A stretch of 52,496 nt of DNA from Clostridia bacterium (GTDB lineage: Bacteria; Bacillota; Clostridia; Peptostreptococcales; Anaerovoracaceae), in assembly GCA_024689085.1 (NCBI GenBank), contig JAILDT010000020.1, positions 1-52,496 of the forward strand, written 5' to 3'. Both the position numbers and the translations under genes were made by a program. Within the stretch, counting starts at the first letter, position 1. The number at the start of each line of letters is the position of its first letter. Below the pieces are notes generated by a model that was not told the origin of the DNA, searched no databases, and saw nothing but the letters and a program-made list of their open reading frames with translations. Of the stretch, positions 10,031-19,304 are shown piece after piece.

Positions 10031-11914
10031 ATGACTTTGGAAACGAACATGAAAACAGATTCTGCATCTTTTGATTTCGATAAATGGGAAGCATGTATGC
10101 GCGAGGTCCTGAACGAGACGCCGGATCTGCTCCTTACAGAGAGCGACCGCCAGGGTGAACCTGTGCTCCGGGCAGAAATCGCAGACTACCTGTACCGCAC
10201 CAGAGGCGTAGTGTGCAGCCAGAAACAGGTCATCATCAGCGCCGGTGCGCAGCAGCTCATCAACCACCTGGCAAGGATTCTCAAACTCATGGACATCGAA
10301 CATGTCTGCACCGAGGATCCGGGATACGCCCCTGTCCAGAGCATCTTCCGCGATTGGGGGTTCAGCATCAGCAGTATTCCGGTCAGGGAAGACGGTCTGG
10401 CCATTGAAAAACTCCCGACGAATATCCGTACGGCTGTTTACACCTGCCCGCAGAACCAGTTTCCGACGGGAGCTGTCATGCCGGTCAGCAACCGGTACCT
10501 GCTCCTCGACTGGGCCGAAGAGAACGACAGCCTGATCATTGAGGATGACTATAACAGTTCTCTCAGCGACGAAGAAGATCTGATTCCTGCCCTGCAGGGA
10601 ATGGATGAAGGCAAGCGCGTCGTGTACATGGGTACGTTCAGCCCTACCCTCTTCCCGGCAGTGCGCATCAGTTACATGGTGGTGCCGGAAGATATGGCCG
10701 ACCTCTTCGATCAGATCAAAGATGAATATGACCAGACCTGTTCCAAAACAGAACAGCTGACGCTGGCCCGCTTTATGCACAAGGGCTGGTATCAGGACAA
10801 TCTGGATCGGGTCAGGACGCTGTATACGGAAAAACTCCGCGGGGTGCTGGATGCGATCCACGAATACGACGCCAACGGCAGTTTCATGACGGTAGAGAAT
10901 ACGCTGAACGGCGTCAACATTACGCTGAAGATCGACACCCATGCCAGAACCATCAGCCTTGGTTCCTCCGGAAAAGCCAGATCCGCAGAACTCCTGCAGG
11001 AGATGACAGGCCGCATGGTCGACTCTGCGGCTTCACTTGGTATCAAGGTCAGAGGCATCAGTCAGCTGAGCCGCAACGGCCAGATCTATCTAATTCTGTC
11101 CTACGACCAGATCCCTGCAGGCGAGATCCGCAGTGCTGTGAAAGATCTGATTCAGAATCTGAAGTCCGTCATCACCAAAGGCGGACTGGACACCCCTTCC
11201 GTTTACGAAGTCATCCGCCTTACGGACGGCAGACCGCAGTTTCTGCCGGAACACTACGCGCGTCTTGAGAACTCTCTTGGCGCCATCGGCATGCCGGTTC
11301 CGTTCACCTGCGAGAAGCTGGAGGAGAGCATCTGCAAACTGGCCGACGAAGGACAGATCAAAGACCACAACCTCAAGCTGGAAGTGGATATCAGCGGTCA
11401 CGGCGTGCTCTATCTGAATCCGACCCACTACCCTTCCGCAGAGCAGTATGCGGAGGGCGTGAAGACGGAGCTCTTCTACGGAGAGAGAAAGAACCCGAAC
11501 ATCAAGATGATGGATCAGGAACTGCGCGACGCCACTGACGCGGCCATCCGCGAGCATGATCTCTATGAAGTGATTCTCGTGGACCGCAGCGGGCAGATCA
11601 CAGAGGGCAGCCGGTCCAACATTTTCTTCATAAAAAATGGAGAGGTGTATACGTCACCGCTCCATCAGGTACTGCCGGGCGTTACCCGCGGCAAAATCAT
11701 TGAAATACTCAAAAGCAAAGGCATCACTGTTCACGAGGAACCAATCTCCGCTGACCATATCGGGGCCTTCGACGCGGCCTTCATCAGCGGCACATCGCCA
11801 AAGGTTCTCCCGATTGCTGCGGTAAATGACACGATTTACGATGTGAACGATCCGCTGCTGCGAGACCTTATGTGTTGGTACGACGCGGCGTTCATGAACC
11901 AAGGTGCATTATGA
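10031..11914 (+). CDS. Fusion: MocR-type fold-I aminotransferase-like domain (no wHTH, catalytic Lys replaced) + class IV (fold IV) aminotransferase domain
   Basis: N-half: LRAEIADYLYRTRGVVCSQKQVIISAGAQQLINHLARIL...CPQNQFPTGAVM...IIEDDY...YMGTFSPTLFPAVRISYMVVP. C-half: YEVIRLTDGRPQFLPEHYARLENSL...NPNIK...ITEGSRSNIFFIKNGEVYTSPLHQVLPGVTR. ATG 10031 has a GGAG 7 nt upstream. Confidence 0.82.
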   Translation: MTLETNMKTDSASFDFDKWEACMREVLNETPDLLLTESDRQGEPVLRAEIADYLYRTRGVVCSQKQVIISAGAQQLINHLARILKLMDIEHVCTEDPGYAPVQSIFRDWGFSISSIPVREDGLAIEKLPTNIRTAVYTCPQNQFPTGAVMPVSNRYLLLDWAEENDSLIIEDDYNSSLSDEEDLIPALQGMDEGKRVVYMGTFSPTLFPAVRISYMVVPEDMADLFDQIKDEYDQTCSKTEQLTLARFMHKGWYQDNLDRVRTLYTEKLRGVLDAIHEYDANGSFMTVENTLNGVNITLKIDTHARTISLGSSGKARSAELLQEMTGRMVDSAASLGIKVRGISQLSRNGQIYLILSYDQIPAGEIRSAVKDLIQNLKSVITKGGLDTPSVYEVIRLTDGRPQFLPEHYARLENSLGAIGMPVPFTCEKLEESICKLADEGQIKDHNLKLEVDISGHGVLYLNPTHYPSAEQYAEGVKTELFYGERKNPNIKMMDQELRDATDAAIREHDLYEVILVDRSGQITEGSRSNIFFIKNGEVYTSPLHQVLPGVTRGKIIEILKSKGITVHEEPISADHIGAFDAAFISGTSPKVLPIAAVNDTIYDVNDPLLRDLMCWYDAAFMNQGAL

Positions 11915-12456
11915 TCAAAATCATAGCCAATTGCTTTGGCGTATTATCCACAATCTGTTTTATCATCTCATTCCAGGTCAAATCCAACCGGGGACTGTTT
12001 ATCATACAGTCTATTGCGAACGTGTTTTACGGAACCCAGTTCTATCTGCTCGGCGCAACAGGCGGCCTTTTCAACATGTTCATGCAGATTGTCCGTAATG
12101 TTCTTCTCCTGAAGATCGAAGACTGGAAATGGCTCAAATGGAAAGGCTGCGCACCGCTCTTCTGCGTGCCCAGCCTCATCTACATGTTCGTAAACTGGTC
12201 AGGTCCTCTGGATATCCTGCCATTCATTGCCTTCACTGTCGGCACCCTCGCCTTCTGGACCAACAGCGCCAAGATGTTCCGCCTGTCGGAACTGGTCTGC
12301 GTCTCCCCTGCGTGGCTGCTTTATGATTTTATCACCGGCGCCTATGGCGGCATCCTGACGGAACTGGTCATTCTCGGCTCCGTTGTTGTCTCCATCATCC
12401 GCTTCGGCTGGAAAGGCCTCGACGATCCGGAGTTCAAAGGCAAAACAACTGAGTAG
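11911..12456 (+). CDS. YgjV-family inner membrane protein
   Basis: Several hydrophobic helices; FGVLSTICFIISFQVKSNRGLFIIQSIANVFYGTQFYLLGATGG resembles the YgjV family; ATGA overlap with the upstream gene. Confidence 0.7.
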   Translation: MIKIIANCFGVLSTICFIISFQVKSNRGLFIIQSIANVFYGTQFYLLGATGGLFNMFMQIVRNVLLLKIEDWKWLKWKGCAPLFCVPSLIYMFVNWSGPLDILPFIAFTVGTLAFWTNSAKMFRLSELVCVSPAWLLYDFITGAYGGILTELVILGSVVVSIIRFGWKGLDDPEFKGKTTE

Positions 12457-12464
12457 CCGATCCC

Positions 12465-13493
12465 TTACAGTACTTCCTGATAGACATCCAGCACGTTTCT
12501 GTAGCAGATGCCTTCTATCTCGTCGGCCGTCAGGCCGTATTTTTCAAATCCTTCGGCGAGCGTTTGCATCTGGGATGCGTTGACGACAGCCAGGTCGTCT
12601 CTCCCGATGCCGTCATAGTCCGTTCCCAGACCGACCACTGCCTTGCCTCCCACATTCATCATGTGCCGCGCGTGTTTTGCCAGCGCTTCGATGGTGCTTT
12701 TGCATGCCAGTTCAGATTCGTATTCCGTCAGAAACTCCGGACAGAAATTCAGACCGATGACGCCGCCGTGCTCGCCAGTCACCCGGATCATATCATCCGT
12801 CATGTTCCGATTGCAGCCGCACAGGGCGCGGGCGTTGGAGTGACTTGCGACAAACGGCCCCCTCAGAGTCTTCGCCACGTCGTAGAATCCTGCATCAGAC
12901 AGGTGGCTCACGTCGACCAGAATCCCCAGATCCGCCATGGTCTCCACCGCTTCGAAACCTTTGACTTTGAGCCCGTTGTCCGTCCTCGGCACAAACCGGA
13001 AATACCGAGTGTAATCCTCGTCCAATCCACCCGGTATATCGTTCGGAAATCCCAGTTCATTCTCATAATTCCACGTCAGGGTCATCATCCGGACGCCCTC
13101 TTCATGCAGGGCCTTCAGCCTTTCGATGTCCCCTTCCAGAACGCCCCCTTCTTCGACGGTCATCACTGCCGAGATGAGTCCCTCGTCCCGGTTCCGTATG
13201 ATATCCTCATAGGTGCGCGCCTCGCGGACCAGATCCGGATTTGCCGCAATCTCCGCATGGTAGATTTCCGCCATTTCGGAAAACTGGGTCCACGGACTTG
13301 TGCCGTCTTCCATCTGCAGGTCAGCGTAAAGGGCGAAGTTCTGGATCAGGGATCCTCCCGCTTTCAGTTTGAGCAGGTCGATCTGCAAGTCCTTGCCGTC
13401 CACTTTCGCCTCCCGCAGAAAAGCTTCCTTCCCTTCTCTGCGCGCCAGCCAGAGCATCATAATTGTGTCACAGTGCATGTCAGCGATATACAT
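12465..13493 (-). CDS. Membrane dipeptidase (peptidase M19)
   Basis: MYIADMHCDTIMMLW, ILVDVSHLSDAGFYDV, FVASHSNARALCGCNRNMTDDMIR, GLGTDYDGIG. Confidence 0.92.
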   Translation of the reverse strand: MYIADMHCDTIMMLWLARREGKEAFLREAKVDGKDLQIDLLKLKAGGSLIQNFALYADLQMEDGTSPWTQFSEMAEIYHAEIAANPDLVREARTYEDIIRNRDEGLISAVMTVEEGGVLEGDIERLKALHEEGVRMMTLTWNYENELGFPNDIPGGLDEDYTRYFRFVPRTDNGLKVKGFEAVETMADLGILVDVSHLSDAGFYDVAKTLRGPFVASHSNARALCGCNRNMTDDMIRVTGEHGGVIGLNFCPEFLTEYESELACKSTIEALAKHARHMMNVGGKAVVGLGTDYDGIGRDDLAVVNASQMQTLAEGFEKYGLTADEIEGICYRNVLDVYQEVL

Positions 13494-13639
13494 TTTCCTT
13501 CCTCCTGTCATTGCTCTTATTATACTTCATTTGAAGCCCCCAAAATACTGTCTAAATACAAAAAAAGTGTTTATTTCCCTGCGTTTTTTTGTTATCATAC
13601 TACAGCGTGGGTCTTCAGCCCACGGGAGGAGGTAGTTTT

Positions 13640-15190
13640 ATGGTAAACAAACTGAAGAAGAAAGAAAAGAAGAAGAGAGGCTTCTTGTCTTCATTCTCAA
13701 TTTGCTTCCTCGTAGTCATTCTGGCAGCACTTTTATCCTGGATTATTCCAGCCGGAAACTACGACACCTTAGTATATGACGAGGGTTCTGACCAGTTCAT
13801 CGTATACTCAGCAGATTATGATGAAGACGCAGGCACCGGTACTGAAACCGCGTATCCTGCAACCCAGCAGACGCTGGACGACTTCGGTATTACCGCCGGA
13901 CTCGACAACTTCCAGAACGGCAACATCTACAAGCCAATGTCGATTCCTGGCACATACCAGAAAGTCGAAGCGCATCATCAGGGCATCAAAGAATTCCTGG
14001 CTTCTCCGGTACAGGGTACCGCAGACGGCTTTGACATCATATTCTTTATTCTGATGCTCGGTGGTACGATCGGAGTTATCAATTACATCGGCGCATTCAA
14101 CGCGGGTATCGGCGCTCTGGCCAGATCATGCAAGGGCCGTGAGCAGATCATTCTGATCCTTGTTACCGCGCTGATTGCACTGGCAGGAACGATTGAAGGT
14201 TTCTGTGAAGAAACAATCGCACTTTATCCAGTACTTGTTCCTGTCTTCCTGGCAGCAGGCTATGACGCCATCACAGCTGTCGGTGCTATCTACATGGGTT
14301 CCACCATCGGCTGCATGTTCAGCACGATCAACCCGTTCTCCGTAGGTATCGCATCCTATGCTGCCGGAACATCCATGAATGCAGGCATCGGCTTCAGACT
14401 GGTCGGCCTGATCATCGGTACCGCAATCACAGTCGCATACCTCATGAGATATGCCCAGAAGATCAAGAAGGATCCTGAGAAGTCCCTGGTATACGATCAG
14501 AGAGAGTTGGTTGCACAGAAGTTCTCCGCCATCGATATGGAGAACATTCCTGAATTCACGACCAGAAGAAAGCTGGCTCTGCTGGCCTTCGTTCTGACCT
14601 TCGCCATCATGATCCTCGGCATCATGAAGCTCGGCTGGTGGTTCGAAGAACTGTCCATCCTGTTCATGTGCTCAGGCGTTGCCATCGGTATCATCGGCGG
14701 CATCGGCGAGAAGAACATCGTTCGTGAGTTCGTAAACGGCGCTGCCGATCTGGTTGGCGTAGCCCTGATCCTGGGCGTCGCCAGAGCGGTCACAATCCTC
14801 CTGGACAACGGAAACATTTCCGGCACGATCCTGGAAGGACTGTCCTCCGCAGTATCCGGTATGCCGCCTGCAGTATTCCTCGTTCTGCTGATGCTGGTAT
14901 ATGTAATCCTCGGATTCTTCATCAACTCATCATCAGGACTGGCTGTACTGTCCATTCCTATCATGGCGCCGCTGGCTGACATCGTAGGTATTCCTAGAGA
15001 ACTGATCGTATCCGCTTATGTATACGGTCTGGGAATCATCACTTTCATCACTCCGACAGGTATCGTAATGCCTTCCCTCGAAGTTGTTGAAACCACGTAC
15101 GACAGATGGCTGAGACTGGCCATGCCGCTCGTCATCATACTGACTGTATGGGGCGCGATCATGCTCATCGTTCAGCTGATGTTTACGTAA
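13640..15190 (+). CDS. YfcC/DcuC-like carboxylate or basic amino acid transporter
   Basis: Multi-helix membrane protein; GTIEGFCEETIALYPVLVPVFLAAGYD and FFINSSSGLAVLSIPIMAPLADIVGI, typical of the YfcC family. Confidence 0.85.
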   Translation: MVNKLKKKEKKKRGFLSSFSICFLVVILAALLSWIIPAGNYDTLVYDEGSDQFIVYSADYDEDAGTGTETAYPATQQTLDDFGITAGLDNFQNGNIYKPMSIPGTYQKVEAHHQGIKEFLASPVQGTADGFDIIFFILMLGGTIGVINYIGAFNAGIGALARSCKGREQIILILVTALIALAGTIEGFCEETIALYPVLVPVFLAAGYDAITAVGAIYMGSTIGCMFSTINPFSVGIASYAAGTSMNAGIGFRLVGLIIGTAITVAYLMRYAQKIKKDPEKSLVYDQRELVAQKFSAIDMENIPEFTTRRKLALLAFVLTFAIMILGIMKLGWWFEELSILFMCSGVAIGIIGGIGEKNIVREFVNGAADLVGVALILGVARAVTILLDNGNISGTILEGLSSAVSGMPPAVFLVLLMLVYVILGFFINSSSGLAVLSIPIMAPLADIVGIPRELIVSAYVYGLGIITFITPTGIVMPSLEVVETTYDRWLRLAMPLVIILTVWGAIMLIVQLMFT

Positions 15191-15208
15191 TGCGATAAAC
15201 TCGTTCGA

Positions 15209-15237
15209 AAGGCCATGCATTCCTGCGTGGCCTTTTG
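15209..15237 (+). terminator. Intrinsic terminator
   Basis: AAAGGCCATGCA-ttcc-TGCGTGGCCTTTT (one G-U pair) downstream of the transporter. Confidence 0.7.
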
Positions 15238-15261
15238 TATCTTTACAAAGGAGATTTACAA

Positions 15262-16701
15262 ATGGCAGTATTGGAAGGATTAAAACCCGAAAAAGTATTT
15301 CAGTACTTCGAAGCAATCTGTCAGATCCCCCATGGATCTGGCAATACCAAAGCGCTCAGCGACTGGCTTGTGGATTTCGCAAAAGCAAGAAACCTGGAGC
15401 ATTACCAGGATGAGCTGAACAATGTGATCATCATCAAAGAGGCTTCCGCAGGATATGAGGCGAGCGCGCCTGTCATCCTGCAGGGTCACATCGATATGGT
15501 CTGCAATCAGGTAGAGACGTGCACGAAGGACATGGCCGCCGAAGGTCTGGACCTTGTCGTGGACGGCGACCTCATCTACGCAGAAGGAACGACCCTGGGT
15601 GGTGACGACGGCGTAGCTGCCGCTTTCATGCTGGCGATTCTGGATGACGACGCACTGCCGCATCCTCGCGTTGAGATGGTCTTCACGACAGAAGAAGAAA
15701 CCGGCCTTTACGGCGCGGAAGCCATCGACGTTTCGCCGCTGCAGGGAAAGCGTTTCATTAACATCGACTCCGAAGACGAGGGCATCGTCACCGTCGGCTG
15801 CGCCGGCGGCGTGACAGGCATCGGGGCGGTTCCGTTTACCAGAGAGGCGTATGAAGGTCAGGCTTTTGAAATCAAACTCTCCGGTCTCAGAGGCGGACAC
15901 TCCGGCACGGAAATCATCCTGGGTCAGGAGAACGCTGTGAGAACACTGGGCAGACTGCTCTATGAACTGCAGGAGGACGCGGGCACCCGTATCGTCACAC
16001 TGCAGGGCGGCGTGGCAGACAATGTCATCCCAACCTCTGCTTCCGCTGTGATTGTCGCTCCGACGGCCGACAAAGCGCGGGAAGTGTTCGAATCCTGCAA
16101 GGCAACCTTTGCCCACGAGTTCAAGGTCGATACGGACTTCGACATGACGCTGGCGGAAACGGACAGTGCCCTCGACCCAATGGATGAGGATTCCTGTCAG
16201 CGTGTTCTGGCTTACCTGATTGGTACGCCGAACGGGATCGAAAAGATGACCATCGGAATCGATGGTCTGCCGCAGACATCGCTCAGCCTGGGTGTTCTCA
16301 GGACTTTTGACAGTGAAGTCGAGTATACCTTCTGCATCCGCAGTTCCGTGGATTCGGAATGTGAAATGCTTGCCCGCAGACTGGAATGCCAGATCAAACC
16401 GCTGGGCGGTACTCTCAGAAGAGAAGGTCCGTATCCTGGTTGGGAATACGCACCGGTATCACCGCTGCGTGATCTGATCTGCAAGGTCTACAAAGAGCAG
16501 ACAGGTAAGGATATGGTCATCGAAGCCATCCACGCCGGTCTGGAATGCGGCTACTTCTCAGGCAAGATTCCTGGTCTGGACTGCGTATCCATTGGCCCGG
16601 ACGTGAATGATGTCCATACGCCGATGGAAAAACTGTCTATCAGCTCAACCCGGAGAACCTGGGAGCTGGTCGTAGAAGTGTTGAAGCAAATGAAGGCCTA
16701 A
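15262..16701 (+). CDS. pepD: Aminoacyl-histidine dipeptidase (M20, PepD-like)
   Basis: VFQYFEAICQIPHGSGNTKALSDWL, LQGHIDMVCNQ, GDDGVAAAFMLAIL, TTEEETGLYGA, GLRGGHSG. Confidence 0.93.
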   Translation: MAVLEGLKPEKVFQYFEAICQIPHGSGNTKALSDWLVDFAKARNLEHYQDELNNVIIIKEASAGYEASAPVILQGHIDMVCNQVETCTKDMAAEGLDLVVDGDLIYAEGTTLGGDDGVAAAFMLAILDDDALPHPRVEMVFTTEEETGLYGAEAIDVSPLQGKRFINIDSEDEGIVTVGCAGGVTGIGAVPFTREAYEGQAFEIKLSGLRGGHSGTEIILGQENAVRTLGRLLYELQEDAGTRIVTLQGGVADNVIPTSASAVIVAPTADKAREVFESCKATFAHEFKVDTDFDMTLAETDSALDPMDEDSCQRVLAYLIGTPNGIEKMTIGIDGLPQTSLSLGVLRTFDSEVEYTFCIRSSVDSECEMLARRLECQIKPLGGTLRREGPYPGWEYAPVSPLRDLICKVYKEQTGKDMVIEAIHAGLECGYFSGKIPGLDCVSIGPDVNDVHTPMEKLSISSTRRTWELVVEVLKQMKA

Positions 16702-16715
16702 CTCCATCATGTATC

Positions 16716-16746
16716 AAAAACAGCCCTCTCGCAGGGCTGTTTTTTC
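16716..16746 (+). terminator. Intrinsic terminator
   Basis: AAAACAGCCCT-ctcgc-AGGGCTGTTTTTT between pepD and the aldo/keto reductase gene. Confidence 0.85.
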
Positions 16747-16795
16747 GTGGTATAATTGTTCCGGACATCAATGACATAAAAAGGAGGAATGATCC

Positions 16796-17926
16796 ATGCA
16801 ATACAGACAGTTTCAGACGATAGGGAAAGACGTGTCCCTGCTCGGACTTGGCGCCATGCGGTTCCCGCTGGGCGAAGACGGTAAGGCCGATGAGGCAGCG
16901 TCAATCCGCATGATTCGCCACGCCATCGACAACGGAATCAACTATGTGGATACCGCCTATACCTACCACGGCGGTCTCAGTGAAGTCATCGTCGGCAAGG
17001 CTCTCAAAGACGGCTACCGGGAGCGTACGCTCATCGCGGACAAACTGCCGATCTGGCTTGTGAAGGAAGAGGCTGACGTCCGCAAATACTTCGATGAGCA
17101 GTTGCAGCGTCTCGATGTGGATTGCATCGATATGTACCTGATCCACTGCATCGAAAAGGATGGCTGGAAAGTGACGAAGGACTGCCGCGTCATCGAGATT
17201 CTGGAAGAACTCAAGGCGGAGGGAAAGATCGGTCACATCGGTTTCTCCTTCCACGACGATCTGTCTCTGTTCAAAGAAGTCATTGACGCCTATGACTGGG
17301 AGTTCTGCCAGATTCAGCTGAACTATGTGGATGTCAACTTCCAGGCAGGTCTGGAAGGTCTTCACTACGCCGGCGCGAAAGGAATCCCTGTCGTCATCAT
17401 GGAGCCTCTGAAAGGCGGCCGTCTGAGCGACGCGGTTCCGCCTGTCGTTCAGAAATTGTGGGACGAAGCTCCGGTCAGCCGCACGCCGGCTGAATGGGCT
17501 TTCAAATGGGTCGCTTCGCAGCCTGAGGTATCCACCATCCTCAGCGGCATGAGCAACATGGAGCAGCTGGAACAGAACCTTGCACTCTTCGCAAAAGAAG
17601 ATCTGACAGTGCTGACCGGGGAAGAGAAGGCTCGGATCGAACAGGTTGCGGAACTGTACCGCACCCTGATCAAATACCCATGCACGGAATGCCAGTACTG
17701 CCAGCCATGTCCGAATGGCGTGCTGATTCCGCGCATCATCCGCTACTACAATGACTGGTGCGCCTATGAACATAACCCGAAGCTCAAGGATGAATATCTG
17801 ACCTGGCAGGATGATTCGGAACACGCCTCCAACTGCATCAAGTGCGGCGCCTGCGAGGAACACTGCCCGCAGCACTTACCGGTGATGCAGATCATGGACG
17901 AAATCGTTGCAGCATTTGGAAGATAA
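16796..17926 (+). CDS. Aldo/keto reductase with C-terminal 4Fe-4S domain
   Basis: AKR N-terminus (GLGAMRFP, YVDTAYTYHGG) plus CTECQYCQPCPNGVLIP and CIKCGACEEHCPQHLPV cluster motifs. Confidence 0.92.
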   Translation: MQYRQFQTIGKDVSLLGLGAMRFPLGEDGKADEAASIRMIRHAIDNGINYVDTAYTYHGGLSEVIVGKALKDGYRERTLIADKLPIWLVKEEADVRKYFDEQLQRLDVDCIDMYLIHCIEKDGWKVTKDCRVIEILEELKAEGKIGHIGFSFHDDLSLFKEVIDAYDWEFCQIQLNYVDVNFQAGLEGLHYAGAKGIPVVIMEPLKGGRLSDAVPPVVQKLWDEAPVSRTPAEWAFKWVASQPEVSTILSGMSNMEQLEQNLALFAKEDLTVLTGEEKARIEQVAELYRTLIKYPCTECQYCQPCPNGVLIPRIIRYYNDWCAYEHNPKLKDEYLTWQDDSEHASNCIKCGACEEHCPQHLPVMQIMDEIVAAFGR

Positions 17927-17941
17927 AACAGACTAGTTGAC

Positions 17942-19276
17942 ATGACAGATATCAATTACATTACAGCAGTAGAAGCTGCGGCAAGCGTCCGGTCGGGAGA
18001 CCGTGTTTACATCGGAACGAGCAGCAGCTTCGCCTATGAAATGCTGGACGCCCTTTTTGACAGAAAAGATGAACTGGAGAACGTAACGCTCCTCTGCGCA
18101 ATGTCCATTTCCCCATGCCGGATGTTCGATACGGACTGGCCAGCCGACATACCCGCCGGACGCAAGGGCAACCCGTTTATTTTTGATACCTTTTTCCTCG
18201 GCGCCGGCGAACGGAAGGCACACCGAAAGCACAATATGGACTTTGCATTCACGTCCTTCCACCTGAGTCAGATCGACCTCTGGATGCGTGAAATCGGACA
18301 GCCGGACATCAGCTTTCTTCAGGTTTCACGGCCCGATGAAAGCGGGCGCTGTTCCTTCGGGTCAGCCGGCATCTGCGACAATAAATACGTAGTGGAAGAA
18401 ACGAAACGCGGTGTTTATCTGGAGAGCAACACCGGCAGCCCATACGTCTACGGACAGGACAATCTCATCAGTCTGGATCACGAGAAAGTGGCGGGCGTTG
18501 TGCTTACAGACAACAATGCACCGGAACTCATGCCGGACAAGATCGATGATATTTCAAAGCAGATTTCTGAAATCGTCGTAGCGGAAGTGCCTGACGGCGC
18601 CACCCTGCAACTGGGCCTTGGTAAGATGTCCACGGCCATCGGCTATGACCTGAAACAGCGAAACGATCTGGGCATCTTCTCGGAACTCTTCAGTCAGCCT
18701 ATGATGGTGCTCATGAAGAACGGGAACGTGACGAACCAGTGCAAAGGCTTCATGGACGGGATGAGTGTCTTCTCTTTTTCCGCGGGGACCCAGGAAATGT
18801 ACGATTTCATGGACCACAACCCACAGATTTACGGGGCACCGTTCCCATTCGTCAATGACGCGCGGAACATTGCGAAAAACAAAAGAATGATTTCCATCAA
18901 CTCCGCTATGGCCGTCAATCTATACGGCGAAGTAGCTGCAGACGCCATCGGATACGCTCAGCAGAGCGCTGTAGGCGGACAACTGGATTTCGTCAAGGGC
19001 GCTCAGTGGTCCGAGGGCGGCAAATCCATCATTGCTCTCTCCTCTTCTTTCATGAAGAACGGCAAGCGACGCAGCAAGATTTCCCTGCAGTTCGCGCCGG
19101 GAACGCCGGTCACGACGCCGCGAAGCGAAGTGCAGTATGTAGCGACAGAATACGGATGCATCAATTTGAAAGTCCTGAATATGTCGGACCGCGTGCGGGC
19201 CATGATCAGTCTGGCCCACCCGGACTTCCGGGATCAGCTCACAGAAGAAGCAAAAAACGCCGGCCTTTTGAAATAA
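17942..19276 (+). CDS. Acetyl-CoA hydrolase/transferase family (4-hydroxybutyrate/butyryl-CoA:acetate CoA-transferase-like)
   Basis: SGDRVYIGTSSS, VAEVPDGATLQLGLGKMSTAIGYDL, LGIFSELF, FAPGTPVTTPRSEVQYVATEYGCINLK. Confidence 0.85.
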   Translation: MTDINYITAVEAAASVRSGDRVYIGTSSSFAYEMLDALFDRKDELENVTLLCAMSISPCRMFDTDWPADIPAGRKGNPFIFDTFFLGAGERKAHRKHNMDFAFTSFHLSQIDLWMREIGQPDISFLQVSRPDESGRCSFGSAGICDNKYVVEETKRGVYLESNTGSPYVYGQDNLISLDHEKVAGVVLTDNNAPELMPDKIDDISKQISEIVVAEVPDGATLQLGLGKMSTAIGYDLKQRNDLGIFSELFSQPMMVLMKNGNVTNQCKGFMDGMSVFSFSAGTQEMYDFMDHNPQIYGAPFPFVNDARNIAKNKRMISINSAMAVNLYGEVAADAIGYAQQSAVGGQLDFVKGAQWSEGGKSIIALSSSFMKNGKRRSKISLQFAPGTPVTTPRSEVQYVATEYGCINLKVLNMSDRVRAMISLAHPDFRDQLTEEAKNAGLLK

Positions 19277-19295
19277 AAGGCACGGCGTCTTTTTT
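19257..19295 (+). terminator. Intrinsic terminator overlapping the CoA-transferase stop codon
   Basis: ACGCCG(g)CCTTTT-gaaat-AAAAGG(ca)CGGCGT followed by CTTTTTTT; stop TAA is in the hairpin. Confidence 0.7.
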
Positions 19296-19304
19296 TATTC
19301 ATTT

